Shown: positions 1 to 6,316, counted from the first letter of the stretch. The stretch is DNA of 11,613 bases from Rhodobacter sp. (GCA_003536295.1 DPZQ01000101.1:2469-14081); one strand, 5' to 3'. Made by a program: numbers and translations. The notes: a model not told the origin generated them from the letters alone.

Positions 1-81
1 TATCATTTAGACCGCGGATATGAGTATGTTGAAGACAAACTTAGGGCCTGCGGTGCCTTGATAGAACGGATAAAAGCCTAA
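1..81 (+). CDS. murA: UDP-N-acetylglucosamine 1-carboxyvinyltransferase (MurA), C-terminal end only
   Basis: Only the last 26 codons and the TAA stop lie in the window; the start is upstream. The reading frame gives a tail beginning YHLDRGYEYVEDKL and ending ALIERIKA. This matches the well-conserved MurA C-terminus (typically Y-H-[IL]-D-R-G-Y-E-x-[ILV]-E-x-K-L followed by C/L-G-A-x-I-E-R). MurA transfers enolpyruvate from phosphoenolpyruvate to UDP-GlcNAc in the cytoplasm, the first committed step of peptidoglycan synthesis. Its catalytic cysteine lies outside the window, so activity cannot be judged. The last base of the stop codon is the first base of the next gene's ATG, so the two are probably translationally coupled. 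The call rests on a short tail plus gene-order context. Confidence 0.82.
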   Translation, partial: YHLDRGYEYVEDKLRACGALIERIKA

Positions 82-557
82 TGGTGGATGCGCGGTTTGA
101 AGATTCAGTCGAAGCACCACTGTTTTTGGGGGCCGAAGATCAAAAAGATCTAATCGTTATTGCTACGATCTTGCAAGATGCGGTTTTTACCCGCGCCAAA
201 AGCACCTTTAACCGCAAAAAACGTGAGTTTAGTCTGCTGCTTAATCGTTTTCGCTGGGAAGATGTCAATGCCGCCAAAGCAGAAAAGCGCCAATTTGAAC
301 GGGTACAAAGCCTTTTGGTCTTTTCGGATGTAATTTCGATCAAGACATTAGGGCTTGATCTGGAGGATGCAACAACGCCACTTTGGCTTTTGACCTTGCA
401 ATGGACTTCTGGGCAAGATTGCTCAGGAATTATCACTTTGCCACTGGCAGGGGGAAGCACCATTGCTATAACGGTTGAAGCCATCTCTGCGCAACTTCGC
501 GACATGACACGGCCCTACTTTGCCCCCTCGGGACTTGTTCCAACGCATAATATTTAG
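81..557 (+). CDS. DUF2948 family protein, function unknown
   Basis: This 158-residue soluble protein matches the DUF2948 family, which in alphaproteobacteria commonly sits between murA and hisD. No signal peptide, membrane segment or catalytic motif is visible. The N-terminal third contains the stretch LFLGAEDQKDLIVIATILQD (residues 14-33), then a basic segment rich in K/R (residues 39-48) and an RFRWED element (56-61). The second half looks like alternating beta strands. The start overlaps the murA stop by one base and no clear Shine-Dalgarno sequence precedes it, so expression probably depends on coupling to murA. A 36-bp gap separates it from hisD. The family name is recognised from sequence pattern and position; no function is known to me and none is inferred beyond association with the block. 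Confidence 0.8.
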   Translation: MVDARFEDSVEAPLFLGAEDQKDLIVIATILQDAVFTRAKSTFNRKKREFSLLLNRFRWEDVNAAKAEKRQFERVQSLLVFSDVISIKTLGLDLEDATTPLWLLTLQWTSGQDCSGIITLPLAGGSTIAITVEAISAQLRDMTRPYFAPSGLVPTHNI

Positions 558-593
558 TAACCCCATCTTGACCCTAAAGGCCAAGAGAACCGA

Positions 594-1934
594 ATGCTAC
601 AACAGCGAAACGGACCTTTAATGCCACACTTCATTTCAACTCAAGAATTTGATTTTAAAAGAAAATTTAAAATTTTACTTGGCATGAAGCGGGAAGAGGC
701 CCCCGATGTTGATGCAACCGTGGCGCAGATCATTGCGGACGTGCGCGCAAACGGGGATGCGGCGATCATTGCGCTGACCAAGCAATTTGACGGGATGACC
801 TTAACGCCGGAAACCATTGCCTTTTCGCCAGACGAGATTGCACGGGAAGTTGCAAAAGTGTCAAACCAAGATCGTACAGCGCTGGAATTGGCAGCGCACA
901 GGATAAAGGACTATCACGCGCGCCAAATGCCCCAGGACGCCCAATGGACGGATGAGGTTGGGGCAACTTTGGGCTGGCGTTGGACGCCCGTTTCAGCCGC
1001 AGGGCTTTACGTGCCCGGTGGCACAGCCTCATACCCGTCATCGGTTTTGATGAATGCTATTCCCGCCCGAGTGGCAGGGGTTGAGCATCTTTCAATCTGT
1101 TGTCCCACCCCAAACGGCGTGGTGAACCCATTGGTTTTGCTGGCCGCCCAAATCTCTGGCATTGACCGCATTTACCGCATCGGCGGAGCGCAAGCGATTG
1201 CCGCTTTGGCCTACGGCACCGAAACGATTATGGCGGTTGACAAAATCACAGGGCCTGGAAATGCCTATGTAGCAGCCGCCAAACGGCGTGTTTTTGGGCA
1301 AGTTGGCATAGATATGATTGCGGGACCCTCAGAAATTCTGGTGATTGCCGACGGTGACAATGACCCCGATTGGATAGCTCTTGATCTTTTGTCACAAGCA
1401 GAACATGACGCAAGCGCGCAGGCGATTTTGATCACTACAGACGCGGCTTTGGCACAAAAGGTAATTCAAGCCATTGAAAAAATAATAGAAAAGCTTGAGC
1501 GGCGTGCTATCGCCGCTGCCTCGTGGCGCGATTACGGCGCGGTAATTTTGGTGAAAAATCTGGCCGAAGCAGCCGCCTTATCCAACCAAATTGCCCCCGA
1601 ACATTTAGAGCTGATGGTTCAAGACCCCGATGCTTTGGCGCAAATCATCACCCATGCTGGTGCAATTTTTCTTGGGGCTTTTACTCCCGAGGCGATTGGC
1701 GATTATGTCGGGGGGCCAAACCATGTATTGCCCACAGCCCGTTCGGCGCGGTTCTCAAGTGGACTTTCAGTTATGGATTTTGTTAAACGCACCACATTGA
1801 CAAAAATGACCCCCGCAGCGTTAGCAGCCATTGGACCCGCGGCTGAACGTCTGGCCACCTCAGAAAGTCTCGAGGCTCACGGGCTTTCAGTGCGCGCTCG
1901 ACTTGCGCGGCTAAATGCAGGCACCACCCCATGA
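594..1934 (+). CDS. hisD: Histidinol dehydrogenase HisD
   Basis: HisD oxidises L-histidinol through histidinaldehyde to L-histidine with two NAD+, the last step of histidine synthesis, in the cytoplasm. Numbered from this start, the signature GPGNAYVAAAKRRVFG is at 220-235 and IAGPSEILV at 242-250. Expected zinc ligands are present: Q268 and H271 in SQAEHD, D370 in GDYVGGPNH and H429 in EAHG. The catalytic pair E336-H337 is in IAPEHLEL and a further catalytic His is H377. All key residues are intact, so the enzyme should be active. This start (446 aa) has an AAGAG Shine-Dalgarno at 583-587. A second ATG at 621 (437 aa, MPHFISTQEF) fits the family N-terminus and usual 430-440 aa length better, so the true start is uncertain. 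The stop overlaps the next gene by 4 bp. Confidence 0.97.
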   Translation: MLQQRNGPLMPHFISTQEFDFKRKFKILLGMKREEAPDVDATVAQIIADVRANGDAAIIALTKQFDGMTLTPETIAFSPDEIAREVAKVSNQDRTALELAAHRIKDYHARQMPQDAQWTDEVGATLGWRWTPVSAAGLYVPGGTASYPSSVLMNAIPARVAGVEHLSICCPTPNGVVNPLVLLAAQISGIDRIYRIGGAQAIAALAYGTETIMAVDKITGPGNAYVAAAKRRVFGQVGIDMIAGPSEILVIADGDNDPDWIALDLLSQAEHDASAQAILITTDAALAQKVIQAIEKIIEKLERRAIAAASWRDYGAVILVKNLAEAAALSNQIAPEHLELMVQDPDALAQIITHAGAIFLGAFTPEAIGDYVGGPNHVLPTARSARFSSGLSVMDFVKRTTLTKMTPAALAAIGPAAERLATSESLEAHGLSVRARLARLNAGTTP

Positions 1935-2407
1935 ACCGCCTTTGCCATATTGACATCGATACCCGCGGTCTGGTCGCCCCCACGGCAGAAATAGAACAAG
2001 AACGCCAAGTCGCGATCTTTGATCTTTTGGAAGATAACAGCTTCGCTCTACCCTCGCGCGACAACAAACCTGCCCCAAGCGGCCCCTTTTGCCTGCTTTT
2101 GGCCATCCGCGAGGGGCGATTGGTCTTTGACCTAACAAACAACGCCAAAGAAAAACTGGCCGAGTTTCACTTATCTTTGGGACCCTTCCGTCAGGTTGTG
2201 AAAGATTATTTTCAGATTTGTGAAAGTTACTTTGAGGCAGTAAAGCGCCTGCCTCCCAGCCAAATTGAGGCCATCGACATGGCGCGACGTGGCATTCACA
2301 ACGAAGGCGCCCGGGTCTTGCAAGAAAGGCTCATGGGTAAGGCCGAAATTGACATCGACACGGCACGCCGCCTTTTCACTCTGATATGCGTTTTGCACTG
2401 GGGGTAA
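1931..2407 (+). CDS. UPF0262 family protein, function unknown
   Basis: This 158-residue protein belongs to UPF0262, a small alphaproteobacterial family usually found directly after hisD. Recognisable features are the N-terminal IDIDTRGL (residues 8-15), the segment GPFCLLLAIREGRLVFDL (71-88), LGPFRQVVKDYFQICESY (103-120), and the C-terminal helix MARRGIHNEGARVLQERL (137-ish onward), ending in RLFTLICVLHWG. It looks cytosolic, with no signal peptide or membrane span. Its ATG overlaps the hisD stop in an ATGA, and the phosphatase-like gene starts 1 nt after its stop. This arrangement suggests coupled translation of hisD, UPF0262 and the phosphatase. No catalytic motif is apparent and I assign no function. 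Confidence 0.88.
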   Translation: MNRLCHIDIDTRGLVAPTAEIEQERQVAIFDLLEDNSFALPSRDNKPAPSGPFCLLLAIREGRLVFDLTNNAKEKLAEFHLSLGPFRQVVKDYFQICESYFEAVKRLPPSQIEAIDMARRGIHNEGARVLQERLMGKAEIDIDTARRLFTLICVLHWG

Positions 2408-2408
2408 T

Positions 2409-2867
2409 ATGGGCGGTTCTCTTCCTCAATCGGTATTGTTTTGCTGCGATCATAATGCGGTGCGCTCGCCCATTGCTGAAGGTTTGATGAAACATTTGTA
2501 TGGCCAAAGCTGCTATGTGCAGTCGGTGGGCGTTTACAATGACATGGAGATTGACGGCTTCTCCATTGCCGTGTGCCAAGAATTGGGGATAGAGTTGGCC
2601 CGCCATCGCTCGCGCAGTTTTGATGAAATGCAAGAATGGGGAGATGATCTTTCGGCGTTTGATTTGATCATCGCTCTGTCGCCAGCCAGCCAACGCCGCG
2701 CACTTGACCTGACTCGGCTTTTTCATTTGCATGTGGAATATTGGCCGATATTAGACCCAACAGATCTAGGCGAGGCGCGGAGCCAAAAACTTGATGCCTA
2801 CCGCCAAACCCGCGACCAAATACTAACCCGTTTGAAAGAACGTTTTGGCCCTAGAACGCAACCTTAA
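2409..2867 (+). CDS. Low-molecular-weight protein-tyrosine-phosphatase / arsenate-reductase-like protein
   Basis: This 152-residue protein has the low-molecular-weight phosphatase fold signature near the N-terminus. A hydrophobic strand (SVLFC, residues 8-12) leads into the P-loop C13-DHNAV-R19-S20, the C-x5-R-S motif that binds the phosphate or arsenate oxyanion. A DP pair at D116-P117 (in YWPILDPTDLGE) fits the general-acid loop, and SPASQRRAL at 91-99 is typical of the family. The family includes tyrosine phosphatases and thioredoxin-type arsenate reductases. The P-loop lacks the usual T/G-N-x-C of LMW-PTPs and no downstream cysteine pair typical of thioredoxin-linked ArsC is evident, so the substrate is open. 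C12 lies next to the nucleophile. It starts 1 nt after the UPF0262 stop and is probably the last gene of the murA-hisD unit. No arsenic-resistance gene is nearby. Confidence 0.85.
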   Translation: MGGSLPQSVLFCCDHNAVRSPIAEGLMKHLYGQSCYVQSVGVYNDMEIDGFSIAVCQELGIELARHRSRSFDEMQEWGDDLSAFDLIIALSPASQRRALDLTRLFHLHVEYWPILDPTDLGEARSQKLDAYRQTRDQILTRLKERFGPRTQP

Positions 2868-2922
2868 CCGCAAAAATGCGCCAAAAAAACGATAAACAAT
2901 CCTTTGGTGCCGGAAGTATATT

Positions 2923-2951
2923 TTGATATATTATCCAAAAAATGATCTAAA
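2923..2951 (+). promoter_or_regulatory. Possible sigma-70-type promoter for the infA unit
   Basis: The 208-bp gap before infA is very A+T-rich in its middle. TTGATA (2923-2928) and TCTAAA (2946-2951) are separated by 17 bp, giving five and four matches to the -35 and -10 consensus. The start site would lie about 115 bp ahead of the infA ATG. In a sequence this A+T-rich such matches arise by chance. A promoter is expected somewhere in this gap because the upstream unit ends here, but its exact place is not certain. Confidence 0.25.
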
Positions 2952-3066
2952 GTATTGATTTAAATATGTAATTTTAAAAATCTTGCATGCTCATTTTTTC
3001 CTTGAAAATTTGGTCGTTCGGGCGCATTTACCCCCATGGCGGCGATTATGCGGCCCAACCTCAATT

Positions 3067-3070
3067 GGAG
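3067..3070 (+). promoter_or_regulatory. Shine-Dalgarno site that fixes the infA start
   Basis: GGAG sits 5 nt before the ATG at 3076, the start that gives the canonical IF-1 N-terminus MAKED. This supports 3076 over an in-frame ATG at 2983, which would add 31 residues unlike any part of IF-1. Confidence 0.75.
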
Positions 3071-3075
3071 TGAAC

Positions 3076-3294
3076 ATGGCCAAAGAAGACATTCTCGAAT
3101 TCCCTGGTGTTGTGAAGGAACTTTTGCCCAACGCGACATTTAAGGTCGAGCTTGAAAATGGCCATGAATTGATTGCCGTGATGGCAGGAAAAATGCGCAA
3201 AAACCGTATTCGTGTTTTGGCAGGCGATAAGGTTCAGGTTGAAATGACCCCTTATGACCTTTCGAAAGGCCGCATAAACTATCGCTTTAAATAA
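3076..3294 (+). CDS. infA: Translation initiation factor IF-1
   Basis: IF-1 binds the A site of the 30S subunit and works with IF-2 and IF-3 during initiation. The 72-residue product begins MAKEDILEFPGVVKELLPNA and has the family pattern throughout: the F-x-V-x-L-E-N-G-H-E strand, AGKMRKNRIRVLAGDKV (about residues 37-53) and the C-terminal EMTPYDLSKGRINYRFK. The single S1-type OB fold and usual length are intact. The start at 3076 is chosen because of the GGAG Shine-Dalgarno and exact family length. One small departure is V-M before AGKMRKN where many relatives have H-T/H-I. The stop codon shares one base with the maf start, so infA probably leads an infA-maf-RNase-yacG operon. Confidence 0.98.
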   Translation: MAKEDILEFPGVVKELLPNATFKVELENGHELIAVMAGKMRKNRIRVLAGDKVQVEMTPYDLSKGRINYRFK

Positions 3295-3887
3295 TGCGTT
3301 TAATCTTAGGGTCTGCAAGCCCACGGCGGCAGGCACTCTTGGCCCAAATAGGCCTTAGGCCTGACGCGATCATTCCCCCAGATATAGACGAAACACCGCT
3401 TAAGGGCGAACTCCCGCGCGCTTACTGCGCACGCATTGCACGGGCCAAAACATTGGCGATTACCGCCGCCCCCGATGATATGGTGTTGTGTGCAGACACA
3501 ACCGTAGCCCTTGGGCGCAGGATCTTGGGCAAGCCCCATGACAAAGCCCAAGCGACGCAGTTTTTACTGACTTTGGGTGGGCGACGTCATCAGGTGATCA
3601 CCGCAATTGCACTTAAATACGGCGATCAGATTTGGACCCGTGAAGTGGTAAGTCAAGTGAAAATGAAACGCCTTTCGGAACTTGAACTTAAAAGCTATCT
3701 GGACAGTAACGAATGGCAAGGCAAAGCGGGCGGTTATGCCATACAAGGCATGGCCGAGGCCTTCATCTCGTGGATTTCAGGCTCATTCAGCGCCATTGTC
3801 GGACTGCCTGTAGCAGAGACCGTGGCCCTGCTGACAACAGCAGGCTACCCCGTTTATGGAGCCAAAGAATTGAAGGATAACCTATGA
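3294..3887 (+). CDS. maf: Maf-family nucleoside triphosphate pyrophosphatase (YhdE-like)
   Basis: Maf proteins hydrolyse non-canonical or excess NTPs to the monophosphate and pyrophosphate in the cytoplasm. The 197-residue product has the family motifs in order: GSASPRR (6-12, phosphate-binding loop), the ADTTV strand with the likely catalytic D68 (67-71), GKPHD (79-83), EWQGKAGGYAIQG (140-152) and GSFSAIVGLP (163-172). The K-A-G-x-Y-x-x-Q-G block resembles the YhdE type, which acts on dTTP and UTP, more than the YceF type; this subtype assignment is inference. Length is normal. Its ATG overlaps the infA stop by one base, and its own stop overlaps the RNase gene start in an ATGA, indicating a tightly coupled operon. 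Confidence 0.95.
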   Translation: MRLILGSASPRRQALLAQIGLRPDAIIPPDIDETPLKGELPRAYCARIARAKTLAITAAPDDMVLCADTTVALGRRILGKPHDKAQATQFLLTLGGRRHQVITAIALKYGDQIWTREVVSQVKMKRLSELELKSYLDSNEWQGKAGGYAIQGMAEAFISWISGSFSAIVGLPVAETVALLTTAGYPVYGAKELKDNL

Positions 3888-4930
3888 TTGGTCGCGTCAT
3901 TTTGCTAGGTCAAGTCAATGGCCAAGATGCCGCAGCCCTTATGGTTGATGGACAATTACTGGATTTTTTGATTGATCCACGTGACGACACCCCTCTTGCA
4001 GGCGCTATCTACCGGGCCACGGTTGACCGTCAGGTCAAAGGGCAAGGCGGTGTTTTTGTAAAATTGCCAAATGGCATGATGGGCTTTTTGCGCCAAGTCT
4101 CGGGGCTTGCACCGGGGCAAAAGACTTTGGTACAGCTGACCGGATTTGCCGAGGACGGGAAGGCGTTGCCCGTAACTAGCCGTTTGCTATTTAAAAGCCG
4201 TTTGGTGATTGTGACGCCCGGCGCGCCAGGCTCAAACATATCGCGCAAGATTAAAGACGAAGATCTGCGCCAAGCACTACAGGGTGTTGCCGATAGCGCG
4301 ATGACAGGATCAAGCTCCGACCTCGGCTTAATTCTACGATCTGCCTGCGCAACGGCAGATCTGGACGAGATCCGCCAAGATATTGCCGACATGCGGCTTT
4401 TGGCAGAAAATGTGTTAGCCGATTTGGCCGGCGGGCCCGAACTTTTGGTTGATGGCGCTTTGGCGCATGAGGCGGCTTGGCGCGACTGGGCCGACCCGGA
4501 GCCTGACGCGGTAGAACAACACCCCACCGCACTAGAAGATAATGGCGTGCTTGAGGCGATTGACGCGCTTTTGGCTCCAATGGTGCCGCTTGATACAGGG
4601 GGCTCAATGATTATTGAGCCCACACGCGCGCTAGTGGCCGTCGATGTGAATACCGGGCTCGACACGTCACCGGCGGCCAGCCTTAAAGTTAATATAGCTG
4701 CCGCGCGCGACCTGCCGCGCCAATTACGCCTGCGCGGCCTCGGCGGGCAGGTGGTGGTTGATTTCGCGCCTATGCCCAAACGTGACCGCGCAATCCTTGA
4801 ACAGGTCTTGCGCGCCGCATTTAAGGGCGAAGCAGCCGAGACATCTTTGGTGGGCTGGACGCCCCTTGGCCTTTATGAATTGGTACGCAAACGCGACCGC
4901 CAGCCTTTACGTGACCTGATGAAAGCCTAA
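3884..4930 (+). CDS. Short ribonuclease E/G family protein, lacking the Zn-link region
   Basis: The family comprises endoribonucleases for rRNA maturation and mRNA turnover. The 348-residue product has an N-terminal S1-like part (about 35-105, with QGGVFVKLPNGMMGFL at 54-69), a SNISRKI segment (117-123), GLILRSACATA (148-158) matching the family G-L-I-[VL]-R-T block, and the catalytic core. Two metal-binding aspartates of the family appear conserved: D254 in AVDVNTG and D293 in GQVVVDFAPM, joined by the typical ARDLPRQLRLRGLGGQ region. The sequence ends at GLYELVRKRDRQPLRDLMKA. There is no C-P-x-C Zn-link and no C-terminal small domain, so it is far shorter than RNase G (about 490 aa). Whether it is an active nuclease, and its oligomeric state, are open. 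yacG starts 1 nt after its stop. Confidence 0.88.
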   Translation: MIGRVILLGQVNGQDAAALMVDGQLLDFLIDPRDDTPLAGAIYRATVDRQVKGQGGVFVKLPNGMMGFLRQVSGLAPGQKTLVQLTGFAEDGKALPVTSRLLFKSRLVIVTPGAPGSNISRKIKDEDLRQALQGVADSAMTGSSSDLGLILRSACATADLDEIRQDIADMRLLAENVLADLAGGPELLVDGALAHEAAWRDWADPEPDAVEQHPTALEDNGVLEAIDALLAPMVPLDTGGSMIIEPTRALVAVDVNTGLDTSPAASLKVNIAAARDLPRQLRLRGLGGQVVVDFAPMPKRDRAILEQVLRAAFKGEAAETSLVGWTPLGLYELVRKRDRQPLRDLMKA

Positions 4931-4931
4931 A

Positions 4932-5099
4932 ATGACCTGCCCGATCTGCGCCAAAGATACGCACCAAAGCTACCGTCCCTTTTGCTCAAAAAGATGTGCA
5001 GATGTTGATTTGGGGCGTTGGCTCACTGAAAGCTATGTGGTTGCTGCGTCTTCTGATGGTGAAGCCACAACCACGAAAGATGAAGACCCAAACGCATAA
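4932..5099 (+). CDS. yacG: YacG-type zinc-binding protein (DNA gyrase inhibitor family)
   Basis: The frame gives a 55-residue protein beginning MTCPICAKDTHQSYRPFCSK. Four cysteines, C3, C6, C18 and C22, form the C-x2-C-x11-C-x3-C zinc site of the YacG family, followed by the conserved D-L-G-R-W-L (26-31) and a short acidic tail (TTKDEDPNA). E. coli YacG binds and inhibits DNA gyrase; whether this short homologue does so is not known. It starts 1 nt after the RNase E/G-like gene and is the last gene of the infA unit. Length and motif spacing are normal for the family. Confidence 0.93.
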   Translation: MTCPICAKDTHQSYRPFCSKRCADVDLGRWLTESYVVAASSDGEATTTKDEDPNA

Positions 5100-5119
5100 T
5101 AGGGTCGGATCACGGGGTG

Positions 5120-5881
5120 CTATATTTTAGGGTCTGGGTTTTCCGTATGTCCATCGACTGCAATTATTTGTCCCGACACCATACGCGCGCCATCTGAGGC
5201 CAAAAAAACCGCCATATTAGCAACATCTTGCGCCGTTACAAAGCTGCGCATGGATGTGCCCGCCGCGTAGCCTTGATAAATTGCATCGCGGCTTGTACCT
5301 TTGAGTTCAGCTTCTCTTTCTAAGACCCGCTCAATCCTTGGCCCCTCAACCGCGCCTGGACAAATCGAGTTGGCGCGGATCCCAAAAGGCCCCAGCTCCA
5401 TCGCGACGGTTTTCATAATACCATTGGTACCCCATTTTGCAGCGGCATAGGGCGCACGGTTAGGGTGTCCATGGATCCCCGAAGTGGAGGAAGTGTATAT
5501 AATTACCCCAGCCTTTTGTGCTTTCATCAATGGGGCGGCGGCGCGTGTGGCCAAAAACGCCCCTTGCAAATTCACCCCTATACACGCTTGAAACCCCTCA
5601 AGCGGCATATCCTCGATCATAGCGGTTGGGCCTGCAATCCCCGCATTTGAACATAACACATCTAATCCTCCCCAAGTCTTTGTAATATTTACAAACAGGT
5701 CTATGACTTGATCTTCTTGGGCCATGTCGGTTTGGCTGCAAAGCCAATCTTTAGGGCAGTCATCAAGAGCAGTTTGGTCGATGTCAGTTACCCAAACCTG
5801 CGCGCCTATGCTTCCAAAGGCTTGGGCCATCGCATAACCAATGCCCGATCCACCCCCCGTAATTAAAACACGCTGCGCCAT
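5120..5881 (-). CDS. Short-chain dehydrogenase/reductase (classical SDR)
   Basis: This 253-residue protein is a classical SDR: a soluble NAD(P)-dependent oxidoreductase with a Rossmann fold. The cofactor loop TGGGSGIG is at residues 8-15. D33 at the end of the second strand (TDID) favours NAD(H) over NADP(H). The NAG motif is at 79-81, and the catalytic residues N104, S132, Y145 and K149 are all in place (SSTSGIHG and Y-x3-K). PGAVEGPR follows at 175-182, and SGQIIAVDGH near the C-terminus is typical. The start is supported by GGAAAGGG (5888-5895, complement) 6 nt ahead. Substrate cannot be told from sequence; relatives act on sugars, polyols, 3-oxoacyl esters or hydroxy acids. The gene stands alone, converging on yacG with a 20-bp gap and divergent from the transporter operon. 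Confidence 0.93.
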   Translation of the reverse strand: MAQRVLITGGGSGIGYAMAQAFGSIGAQVWVTDIDQTALDDCPKDWLCSQTDMAQEDQVIDLFVNITKTWGGLDVLCSNAGIAGPTAMIEDMPLEGFQACIGVNLQGAFLATRAAAPLMKAQKAGVIIYTSSTSGIHGHPNRAPYAAAKWGTNGIMKTVAMELGPFGIRANSICPGAVEGPRIERVLEREAELKGTSRDAIYQGYAAGTSMRSFVTAQDVANMAVFLASDGARMVSGQIIAVDGHTENPDPKI

Positions 5882-6251
5882 TTAATACCCTTTCCATGAA
5901 ATTAGTAGCACGAATACGATCATTAAACTCGCGCGCTTGCAATTGATTTCAAAAATAAAAGAATTTTCGACATTATTTTCGAAAAAATTTCGTTTTACAA
6001 AAGATGACAACAAAGTAAAAATAGAGTAAAAGCCTATTTTCATAGGAATAAAAAAACAAAAAGTCCACCGAGTTTCCTGAAAAGTGACTTATGCAAGTGG
6101 CACTCAACTCCAAAATCCCACAAAAAATAGAATATAGAATAAGGCTAGAATTTCTCCCCCCGATTGATTATAGGTAACTATGGTTTTTGATTATGTGACC
6201 ACTCAAACAGAATTTTTAGTGCATTGTCGGATTTACTCCTTGACCTGCCGC

Positions 6252-6269
6252 AAACAACATGAATTGTTT
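6252..6269. promoter_or_regulatory. Dyad AAACAA-N6-TTGTTT, candidate operator
   Basis: AAACAA (6252-6257) and TTGTTT (6264-6269) are perfect inverted repeats around a 6-bp centre. The flanks are partly symmetric too (GC before, GTGC after). The dyad lies about 80 bp before the binding-protein start and just downstream of TTGACC (6240-6245). The 18-bp size suits a dimeric repressor such as a LacI- or GntR-type protein, but no regulator gene is in the window and the dyad may be chance in A+T-rich DNA. Confidence 0.25.
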
Positions 6270-6310
6270 TGTGCAAGGCTGGATAAATTAAGCCTGTGAA
6301 TGTCTAGATT

Positions 6311-6316
6311 TATAAT
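6311..6316 (+). promoter_or_regulatory. Candidate -10 box of the transporter operon
   Basis: TATAAT is an exact match to the bacterial -10 consensus and lies 31 bp before the binding-protein ATG. The best -35 candidate at 17-bp spacing is the weak TTAAGC (6288-6293). This promoter would give a leader of about 25 nt, just enough to include the Shine-Dalgarno GAGGGAG at 6331-6337. Confidence 0.35.

Noticed and set aside
1783..2148. Minus-strand open frame overlapping the hisD/UPF0262 junction
   Set aside because: It runs antisense across two conserved genes, and its translation has no recognisable family character.
2872..2881. CGCA-AAAA-TGCG-like hairpin just after the phosphatase gene as a terminator
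   Set aside because: The stem is about 4 bp and is followed by A residues on the + strand, not T residues, so it does not fit a terminator.
2983..3075. Upstream in-frame extension of infA starting at ATG 2983
   Set aside because: The added residues do not belong to IF-1, there is no good ribosome binding site there, and GGAG precedes the canonical start at 3076.
4030..4779. A 249-codon open frame on the minus strand inside the RNase E/G-like gene
   Set aside because: It is antisense to a clearly conserved family protein, has a low-complexity Ser/Ala/Arg-rich translation, no Shine-Dalgarno and no recognisable domain.
5100..5119. Terminator between the convergent yacG and SDR genes
   Set aside because: No inverted repeat was found in the 20-bp gap or its edges; only short GGGTC direct repeats are seen.
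6033..6046. CCTAT-TTTC-ATAGG hairpin as a terminator
   Set aside because: The stem is only 5 bp, no T-run follows on either strand, and it lies between divergent genes where no terminator is needed.
6083..6104. AGTG-ACTT-ATGC-AAGT-GG-CACT interrupted dyad
   Set aside because: The stem needs a 2-nt bulge and is short; such near-matches are expected by chance in this gap.
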